Assembly (NCBI RefSeq): GCF_003285265.1
Contig: NZ_CP030239.1
Span: 1,880,501 to 1,944,500, forward strand
DNA length: 64,000 nucleotides
Direction of reading: 5' to 3'
Source of the DNA: Paracoccus mutanolyticus
GTDB lineage: Bacteria; Pseudomonadota; Alphaproteobacteria; Rhodobacterales; Rhodobacteraceae
Below, piece after piece: positions 58,317 to 64,000 of the stretch (position 1 is its first letter; every line of letters starts with the position of its first letter). The notes below the pieces were generated by a model. That model made no database searches. It saw only the letters and a list, made by a program, of their open reading frames with translations, and was not told where the DNA came from. The position numbers and the translations under genes were made by a program.

Positions 58317-59511
58317 TGACGTGCCCGCGCTGCGGGCCAGCGTCGTCGTCGTCTCGCGGCACCGGCCCGAGGCGCTGGCGCGCTGCCTGGCCGCGCTGAC
58401 CCTGCAGGACCACCCGCTGGAACTGGTGCTGGTCGCGGATCCCGGCGCGGTCGGGATCCGGCCCGACCTGCCCGCCAAGCGGGTGGCCTTCGACCGGCCC
58501 AACATCTCGCTGGCCCGCAACCTCGGGCTGGCCCGGGCGGCGGGCGATGTCGTGCTGTTCATCGACGACGACGCGCTGGCGGAACCGGGTTGGGTGCGCG
58601 ATCTGGTCGCGCCCTTCGCCGACCCGCGCGTCATCGCCGCGACCGGCTTCACCCGCGGTCCCGACGGGCTGAACTGGCAGGCGCGGGCCGAGCGGATCGA
58701 CGCCTCGGGACGCAGCTATCCGATCCCGGTCGACGGCCCGACCCTGCTGGCCCCGGAATGGGGCGATCCGGTCAGCACCCTGGGCACGAACTGCGCCTTT
58801 CGCCGCGATGCGCTGCTGGCAGTCGGCGGGTTCGATCCGGCTTTCGCCTATCACCTGGACGAAAGCGATGTGAACCGGCGGCTGGCCCAGGCCTTCCCGC
58901 AGGGCCTGACCGCCGTGGTGCCCGGGGCCGAGGTGATCCACGGCCTGGAGCCCGGCACCTCGCGCGCCAGCCGGGGGGTGCCGCACGACCTGCGCGCAGT
59001 GGGCCGCTCGACCGCGATCTTCGCGGCGCGCCATGGCGGCAGCGCGGACTGGCTGGCGGCCGCGCAGCGCAGGCGCCTGCTGCGGCTGATGGTGGCGGGC
59101 CGGCTGGAGCCCCGCGCCGTCGGCCGCGTGCTTGCCACCCTGCGCGCGGGCCTGGCCGAGGCGCAGGGCATGGCTCCGCCGCCGCCCGGGCCGCTTGTCC
59201 CCGATCCGCCGGCCTTCCTGCCCCTGCCGGCGCGCCCGGGCGAGGCGCTGTTTCTGGCCGGCTGGCACTGGCGCGCCCGTCCATTGCGCCGCCGCGCTGC
59301 GCAGGCGGTGGCGCAGGGCCGGCGCGTCACGCTGCTGCTGCTGACGCCCAGCGTCCTGCCGCACCGGCTGATCCTGACGCCGGGCGGCTGGTGGGAACAG
59401 CGCGGCGGCCTTTGGGGACCGTCGCGCCCGGGTGATTCTGCGCTGATGTTCTGCCGCCTGCAGGGCAGGACGGAACGGGAACGGAAGATTTTTGCCGCAC
59501 TGCGGCGTTAA
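58309..59511 (+). CDS. Family 2 glycosyltransferase
   Basis: About 400 residues. GT-A fold: VVVVSRHRPEALARCLAALT, SLARNLGLARAAGDVVLFID and IDDDALAEPGWVRDL with the DxD metal site, TNCAFRRDALLAVGGFDPAF, HLDESDVNRRLAQAFPQG. The C-terminal quarter (about 310-400) is an extra region with no hallmark I recognise (EALFLAGWHWRARPLRRRAA, PHRLILTPGGWWEQRGGLWG). The start is TTG 58309 overlapping kdsB, or GTG 58321. Undamaged. Confidence 0.85.
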   Translation: MPDDVPALRASVVVVSRHRPEALARCLAALTLQDHPLELVLVADPGAVGIRPDLPAKRVAFDRPNISLARNLGLARAAGDVVLFIDDDALAEPGWVRDLVAPFADPRVIAATGFTRGPDGLNWQARAERIDASGRSYPIPVDGPTLLAPEWGDPVSTLGTNCAFRRDALLAVGGFDPAFAYHLDESDVNRRLAQAFPQGLTAVVPGAEVIHGLEPGTSRASRGVPHDLRAVGRSTAIFAARHGGSADWLAAAQRRRLLRLMVAGRLEPRAVGRVLATLRAGLAEAQGMAPPPPGPLVPDPPAFLPLPARPGEALFLAGWHWRARPLRRRAAQAVAQGRRVTLLLLTPSVLPHRLILTPGGWWEQRGGLWGPSRPGDSALMFCRLQGRTERERKIFAALRR

Positions 59512-59546
59512 ATGGGCGGGAAGCTGCCGTCGGGCCTTGTTCTTTT

Positions 59547-59602
59547 CCGGCCATTACTGGCAAAAACCGGCCATTCCCTTTGTTAAGCGATTGTTGCGCT
59601 AA
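59547..59602. promoter_or_regulatory. Direct and inverted repeats upstream of galU
   Basis: CCGGCCATT occurs twice, 20 bp apart start to start (59547 and 59567), that is on one face of the helix two turns apart. An imperfect dyad GTTAAGCG...CGCTAAC follows (about 59581-59602). No other gene lies in this 149-bp gap. Confidence 0.4.
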
Positions 59603-59660
59603 CGGTGGCAAAAGAGGATAAGCTTTGCCAAACTGGCGCAGACATCAGGAGACCATATTG

Positions 59661-60551
59661 ATGAGCCGCAAAGTCACCAAGGCGATCTTCCCGGTTGCCG
59701 GCCTCGGAACCCGTTTTCTGCCTGCCACCAAAAGCGTCCCGAAAGAAATCATGACGCTGGTCGACCGCCCCCTGATCCAATATGCGATCGACGAGGCGCG
59801 CGCCGCCGGGATCGAGGAATTCATTTTCGTCACCTCGCGCGGCAAGGGCGCGCTCGAGGATTATTTCGACCATTCCCACGAACTGGAATCCAGCCTGAAA
59901 AAGGCCGGCAAGAACGACCTGCTGGATATCCTGCGGTCGACCAACATGGATTCGGGCGCCATCGCCTATGTCCGCCAGCACAAGGCCCTGGGCCTTGGCC
60001 ACGCGGTCTGGTGCGCCCGCCGCCTGGTCCATGACGAACCCGTGGCCGTGATCCTGACCGACGACGTCATCATGGGCGAGCCGCCCTGCCTGCAGCAGAT
60101 GATCGAGGCCTATCAGGAAACCGGCGGCACCATGGTCGCGACCATGGAGGTCCCGCTCGAAAAGACCAAGTCCTACGGCGTTCTCGACGTGGCCGAGGAC
60201 ATGGGCGCCATCGTGCGCGCCAAGGGCATGGTCGAAAAGCCCAAGGAAAACCCGCCCTCGAACCTGGCGGTGATCGGGCGCTACATCCTGGCCTCGACCG
60301 TCATGGAAAACCTCAACAAGCTCAAGCAGGGGGCCGGCGGCGAGATCCAGCTGACCGACGCCATCGCCGACGAGATCGAGGAGGGGCGCGACGTCTTCGG
60401 CCTGCGCTTCCGCGGCCAGCGCTTCGACTGCGGCTCGAAGGCCGGCTTCCTGCAGGCGACCGTCGCCTTCGGCCTGGCCCGGGATGAGCTCAAGGACGAA
60501 TTCGCCGACTATCTGGCCGATGTCATGGCCATGCGAAAAGCCGCCGAATAA
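59661..60551 (+). CDS. galU: UTP--glucose-1-phosphate uridylyltransferase
   Basis: 296 residues. Makes UDP-glucose. KAIFPVAGLGTRFLPATKSV as the nucleotide loop, PKEIMTLVDRPLIQYAIDEA, VILTDDVIMGEPPC (metal Asp), MEVPLEKTKSYGVLDV, MVEKPKENPPSNLAVIGRYI, QLTDAIADEIEE, RFDCGSKAGFLQATVAFGLA. CAGGAG lies upstream of the ATG at 59661; a longer in-frame start at 59625 lacks support. Two bases before galE. Confidence 0.95.
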   Translation: MSRKVTKAIFPVAGLGTRFLPATKSVPKEIMTLVDRPLIQYAIDEARAAGIEEFIFVTSRGKGALEDYFDHSHELESSLKKAGKNDLLDILRSTNMDSGAIAYVRQHKALGLGHAVWCARRLVHDEPVAVILTDDVIMGEPPCLQQMIEAYQETGGTMVATMEVPLEKTKSYGVLDVAEDMGAIVRAKGMVEKPKENPPSNLAVIGRYILASTVMENLNKLKQGAGGEIQLTDAIADEIEEGRDVFGLRFRGQRFDCGSKAGFLQATVAFGLARDELKDEFADYLADVMAMRKAAE

Positions 60552-60553
60552 CC

Positions 60554-61552
60554 ATGACCCAGACCGTATTGGTGACGGGCGGCGCCGGCTATATCGGCTC
60601 GCACGCCTGCAAGGCATTGCGCGACGCGGGCTTCGTGCCCGTGACCTATGACAACCTGTGCACCGGCTGGCAGGAGGCGGTGAAGTTCGGCCCCTTCGAG
60701 CAGGGCGACCTGATGGACCGCGCGCGGCTGGACCAGGTCTTTGCCACCCACAAGCCCGTCGCGGTGATGCATTTCGCCGCGCTGAGCCAGGTGGGCGAGG
60801 CAATGCGCGAGCCGGGCAAGTACTGGCGCGGCAATGTCAGCGCCTCGCTGAACCTCATCGAGGCGACGCTGGCCGCCGGGGTCGGGAACTTCGTCTTTTC
60901 CTCGACCTGCGCGACCTATGGCGACCATGACGGGGTGGTGCTGGACGAAAACACCGTCCAGACGCCGCTGAACGCCTATGGCGCCTCCAAGCGCGCGATC
61001 GAGGACATGCTGAAGGATTTCGGCGCCTCGGACGGGCTGCGTTCGGTGATCTTCCGCTATTTCAACGTGGCGGGCGCGGACCCCGATGGCGAGGTGGGCG
61101 AATTCCACCAGCCCGAAACCCACCTGATCCCGCTGATCCTGGACGCCGTCGACGGCAAGCGCGCGGCGCTGACCATCCACGGCACCGACTATCCGACGCC
61201 GGACGGGACCTGCATCCGCGACTATGTCCATGTCATGGACCTGGTCGATGCGCATGTGCTGGGCCTGCGCCACCTGCTGGCCGGCAAGGTCGCGGACGGC
61301 GGTCACGAGGTGTTCTGCCTGGGCACCGGCAACGGCTTCTCGGTGCGCGAGGTCGTGGCCGAGGCGCGTCATGTCACCAACCGGCCCGTGCCCATGCAGG
61401 ACGGGCCGCGGCGCGGTGGCGATGCGGTCAAGCTGGTCTCGGGTAGCGAAAAGGCCGTCTCGGTCCTGGGGTGGAACCCGGCGCGTTCGACCATGCAGCA
61501 GATGGTGGCCGATGCCTGGCGCTGGCACCAGAACGGCGGTTATGCCCGCTGA
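60554..61552 (+). CDS. galE: UDP-glucose 4-epimerase
   Basis: 332 residues, extended SDR. VLVTGGAGYIGSHACKALRD, VMHFAALSQVGEAMREPGKY, FVFSSTCATYGDHDG, YGASKRAIEDML (YxxxK), FRYFNVAGADPDGEVGEF, YPTPDGTCIRDYVHVMDLVD. Converts UDP-glucose to UDP-galactose and so feeds galactose to the polysaccharide glycosyltransferases. Complete; overlaps the next gene by 11 bp. Confidence 0.95.
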   Translation: MTQTVLVTGGAGYIGSHACKALRDAGFVPVTYDNLCTGWQEAVKFGPFEQGDLMDRARLDQVFATHKPVAVMHFAALSQVGEAMREPGKYWRGNVSASLNLIEATLAAGVGNFVFSSTCATYGDHDGVVLDENTVQTPLNAYGASKRAIEDMLKDFGASDGLRSVIFRYFNVAGADPDGEVGEFHQPETHLIPLILDAVDGKRAALTIHGTDYPTPDGTCIRDYVHVMDLVDAHVLGLRHLLAGKVADGGHEVFCLGTGNGFSVREVVAEARHVTNRPVPMQDGPRRGGDAVKLVSGSEKAVSVLGWNPARSTMQQMVADAWRWHQNGGYAR

Positions 61553-62795
61553 TCCGGCGATCCTGCTGGACATCTCGCGGCTCTTGTCCCGGCTGGGGCG
61601 CGGCACCGCCACCGGGATCGACCGGGTCGAGGCCGAATGGCTGGCCCATCTGCAGACCCGCGACCACCTGCTGCTGTGCCGCGTCCCCCGCGGCCAGCTG
61701 CTGCTGCCGCCCCCCGCCGGGGCGGCGCTGCTGCGCTGGCTGGCGGGCGATCTGGCCGACCGCCGCGCCCCGGCCCGTGGCACCGCCTGCTGGGCCGTGA
61801 CACGCTGCGGCTGCGGGCGGTCCGGGGGCTGCGGCGCATGGCGCTGCGCCGTATGGCCGCGCGCCCCGGGGCCTCGGCGCCGATTCGCGCGCCGGCTGGG
61901 CGCGGATGCGGCCTATCTGAACCTTGGCCATGCCAACTGGGACCGGCGGGTGATGGCCGCCCTGTCGCCGCTGCCGCGCGCGGTCATGGTCCACGACACC
62001 ATCCCGCTGGATCATCCCGAATATACCCGTCAGGGCCAGAGCGCGCTGTTTCGCGACCGCTTCGCCGCCGTGCTGGCCGGCGCCGACCTGGTGCTGACCG
62101 TATCGCAGGCCAGCGCCCAGTCGGTGCGGGACTGGCAGGGCAGGTTGCGCCAGCGCCGTGCCCTGCCGGTGGTCGCCGCCCCCATCGGCACGCGCCTGGC
62201 CGCGCCCGATCCGGCGGGGCTGCCGCCCGGCCTGGACCTGTCGCGGCCCTTCTTCGTGACCCTGGGCACGATCGAGCCGCGCAAGAACCACGCCCTGCTG
62301 CTGGACGCCTGGCAGGAACTCTCCCGCCGGCTGGACCCGCCGCGCCTGCCGCAGCTGTTCATCGTCGGCAGCCGCGGCTGGGAAAACGCGGAAACCTTCG
62401 CCCGGCTCGACGCGCTGCCGCCGGGCGGGCCGGTGCGCGAACTGAACGGGCTGGACGACGGCGCCGTGGCGGAACTCCTGGGCCGCAGCCACGGCCTCTT
62501 GATGCCCAGCCGCGCCGAAGGCTTCGGCCTGCCCCTGACCGAGGCGGCGGCGCGGGGCATTCCCGTCATCTCCGCACCACTTCCGGTTGCACGCGAGCTG
62601 CTGGGCGGTTACGCCCGGTACCTGCCACCCGACGATGCCCGCGCCTGGGCCGGGGCCGTGGCGCTGCTGGCGGCGGCTTTGCCCCTGCGCCTGCCGCCCC
62701 ATCCGGTGCCGCAATGGGACGGCCACTTTGCCCAGGTCGCGGCCGCGATCAGGGAACGATTGCCTGCCGGGGCGGCAGGCGCTATGCCGCGATAG
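61542..62795 (+). CDS. Family 4 glycosyltransferase (two compensating frameshifts)
   Basis: 417 codons in one open frame, but about 61785-61890 reads as a Cys/Gly/Arg-rich string; in a shifted frame the same stretch gives WHRLLGRDTLRLRAVRGLRR and MALRRMAARPGASA, clearly native, so two indels enclose it. Otherwise a normal GT-B enzyme: LLDISRLLSRLGRGTATGID, VMVHDTIPLDHPEYT, FFVTLGTIEPRKNHALLLDA, LFIVGSRGWENAETFARL, LMPSRAEGFGLPLTEAAARG with the nucleotide-sugar EGFG...E motif. Confidence 0.85.
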   Translation: MPADPAILLDISRLLSRLGRGTATGIDRVEAEWLAHLQTRDHLLLCRVPRGQLLLPPPAGAALLRWLAGDLADRRAPARGTACWAVTRCGCGRSGGCGAWRCAVWPRAPGPRRRFARRLGADAAYLNLGHANWDRRVMAALSPLPRAVMVHDTIPLDHPEYTRQGQSALFRDRFAAVLAGADLVLTVSQASAQSVRDWQGRLRQRRALPVVAAPIGTRLAAPDPAGLPPGLDLSRPFFVTLGTIEPRKNHALLLDAWQELSRRLDPPRLPQLFIVGSRGWENAETFARLDALPPGGPVRELNGLDDGAVAELLGRSHGLLMPSRAEGFGLPLTEAAARGIPVISAPLPVARELLGGYARYLPPDDARAWAGAVALLAAALPLRLPPHPVPQWDGHFAQVAAAIRERLPAGAAGAMPR

Positions 62796-62811
62796 GATGT
62801 GAACAAGACCC

Positions 62812-63837
62812 GTGCCGCGCTTTTTCAGGATCTTTCGCAAGAAACTCAGGCTTCGCGCCCGCAGGCAATATCTGCTGGCGCGGGCGATCCGACGTGGCCG
62901 CGGGCTGAAGCCGGTGCAGGACCGCACCCGCCGCATCCGCCCGGGCGACATCCTGCTGTTCATGGTGCTGCGCAACGAAAAGATCCGGCTGCCGTTCTTC
63001 CTGGACTATTACCGGCGCATGGGGGTGCAGCACTTCCTGGTCGTGGACAACGGCTCGGACGACGGCGGACGCGAATACCTGACCGAGCAGATGGACGTGT
63101 CGGTCTGGCTGACCCATGCCAGCTACAAGGAATCGCGCTTCGGCATGGACTGGATGAACTGGCTGCTGCGCCGCCATGGCGCCGGGCACTGGTGCGTGAC
63201 GGTCGATCCCGACGAGTTCCTGATCTATCCCCACCACGATTCCCGGCCGCTGAAGGCGCTGACGGACTGGCTCGACGCCTCGGCGGTGCGGTCCTTCTCG
63301 GCCATGCTGCTGGACATGTATCCCAAGGGTCCGCTGAACGCCCAGCCCTACCGCGAGGGGGGCGACCCGTTCCAGATCGCCAACTGGTTCGATCCGGCGA
63401 ACTACACGATCCGCAAGAACGGCGAATACTGGAACCTGTGGATCCAGGGCGGGCCGCGCGGCCGGGTGTTCTTTCCCGACAATCCCGAAAAGGGCCCGGC
63501 TCTGAACAAGATCCCGCTGGTGCGCTGGGAACGGCCCTATGTCTATGTCAGTTCGACGCACATGCTGCTGCCGCGCTCGCTCAATGTGGTCTATGACGAG
63601 GACGGGGGCGAAAAGGCCTCGGGCTGCCTGCTGCACGCCAAGTTCCTGTCCACCTTCGTCGAGAAATCGGCCGAGGAACTGTCGCGCCGCCAGCATTACG
63701 CCGACAGCCAGGAATACATGGCCTATCACTCGGGCCTGCAGGACGATCCCGATTTCTGGTGCGAGGAATCGCGCAGGCTCGAGGACTGGCGCCAGCTCGA
63801 GGATCTGGGCCTGATCTCCAAGGGGAACTGGGCATGA
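62812..63837 (+). CDS. Glycosyltransferase family 2/92-like protein
   Basis: 341 residues from a GTG start. Basic N-terminus (FFRIFRKKLRLRARRQYLLA), then ILLFMVLRNEKIRLPFFLDY and YRRMGVQHFLVVDNGSDDG, catalytic VDPDEFLIYPHHDSR (D-x-D), WKxx-type FGMDWMNWLLRRHGAGHWCV, and SSTHMLLPRSL toward the end. This is the Glyco_tranf_2_4 type found in exopolysaccharide loci of Rhodobacteraceae. The acceptor sugar is unknown. It overlaps the next gene by 4 bp (ATGA). Confidence 0.83.
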   Translation: MPRFFRIFRKKLRLRARRQYLLARAIRRGRGLKPVQDRTRRIRPGDILLFMVLRNEKIRLPFFLDYYRRMGVQHFLVVDNGSDDGGREYLTEQMDVSVWLTHASYKESRFGMDWMNWLLRRHGAGHWCVTVDPDEFLIYPHHDSRPLKALTDWLDASAVRSFSAMLLDMYPKGPLNAQPYREGGDPFQIANWFDPANYTIRKNGEYWNLWIQGGPRGRVFFPDNPEKGPALNKIPLVRWERPYVYVSSTHMLLPRSLNVVYDEDGGEKASGCLLHAKFLSTFVEKSAEELSRRQHYADSQEYMAYHSGLQDDPDFWCEESRRLEDWRQLEDLGLISKGNWA

Positions 63838-64000
63838 CGGGCGCGGCGGACAGGACGGGTGCGCCGGGGCCGGTGCAACTGGGCGTGGTGATGCTGTGCC
63901 ACAACGAGATGCCGACGGCCACGCGGATGGCCCGCGTCTGGGCCGAAGGCGGCGCCCGTGTCGGATCCATGTCGATGCCGATGTCTCGCGCGATGCCTTC
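63834..64000 (+). CDS. Family 14-like glycosyltransferase, 5' fragment (one frameshift)
   Basis: First 56 codons only; the rest lies beyond the window. LGVVMLCHNEMPTATRMARV and WAEGGARV match the opening of core-2/I-branching beta-1,6-N-acetylglucosaminyltransferase-like proteins. One base missing near 63960; restored, the sequence continues RIHVDADVSRDAF, which is the family's next conserved strand with D-x-D. Confidence 0.65.
   Translation, partial: MTGAADRTGAPGPVQLGVVMLCHNEMPTATRMARVWAEGGARVGSMSMPMSRAMP

Noticed and set aside
61800-61890. Cys/Gly-rich stretch in the family 4 glycosyltransferase as a metal-binding insert
   Set aside because: It is the out-of-frame reading of native sequence between two indels; the shifted frame gives an ordinary GT4 segment.

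Overview
The window is about 68-70% G+C with strongly G/C-biased third codon positions, and its gene content and order are those of a Paracoccus-like member of the Rhodobacteraceae. The best genus-level clues are the fbcFBC (petABC) operon, whose cytochrome c1 carries a very long Ala/Pro/Glu-rich acidic domain, the neighbouring etfB-etfA-3-hydroxybutyryl-CoA dehydrogenase operon with an upstream adenosyltransferase and HIG1 protein, and a recurrent 3'-UTR hairpin element. It is chromosomal housekeeping sequence; I see no tRNA, rRNA, CRISPR array, insertion sequence or prophage.

Layout. 1-1 kb: end of a dihydroorotase gene and plsY. 1.1-5.6 kb (minus strand): hbd, etfA, etfB, ATP:cob(I)alamin adenosyltransferase, HIG1 protein and an SDR. 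5.7-8.7 kb: parC, a 49-residue secreted protein and a gene-free stretch with a probable small RNA. 8.7-16 kb (minus): a tripartite tricarboxylate transporter set (two TctC-type binding proteins, TctA, TctB) next to a DctB/DctD-like two-component system. 16-21 kb (minus): an Mla-type lipid transporter and a family 61 glycosyltransferase. 21-31.5 kb: metR/metF, a DUF2235 protein, an ornithine-type decarboxylase with divergent Lrp, rsmD, a ferredoxin-reductase-like flavoprotein, peroxiredoxin, HxlR regulator, DUF1428, VOC, YceI and GST genes. 31.6-42.9 kb: valS, a CbiX/DUF4202/NnrU group, a split MnmC pair, rhomboid protease, gabT, accA, moaED, pgsA. 43-52.4 kb: a ZinT protein behind a Zur-like box, uvrC, a 36-residue membrane protein, sppA, ribokinase, the cytochrome bc1 operon and radC. 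52.4-55.8 kb: dnaK-dnaJ with a heat-shock-type promoter. 55.8-64 kb: a surface-polysaccharide locus (ABC-2 permease, cysQ, kdsB, galU, galE and four glycosyltransferases).

Much of the sequence is frame-damaged. About 20 of roughly 66 genes, including normally essential ones (plsY, valS, accA), contain one or more single-base indels, often in short G or C runs. At four places (etfB, the adenosyltransferase gene, mlaD and the gabT/accA junction) a block of about 95-180 bp is replaced or duplicated by sequence that does not belong there. The simplest reading is a draft-quality assembly, not mass pseudogenisation. Genes are annotated as the intact gene they evidently represent, with the lesion described.

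The more biological points of interest are the stop-codon-adjacent 3'-UTR hairpin element (four copies), a cuckoo/CcsR-like small RNA with an anti-Shine-Dalgarno loop, two very small genes, the Zur-ZinT unit, the expanded cytochrome c1 acidic domain, and the transporter-linked two-component regulator with GAFPGA in place of GAFTGA.
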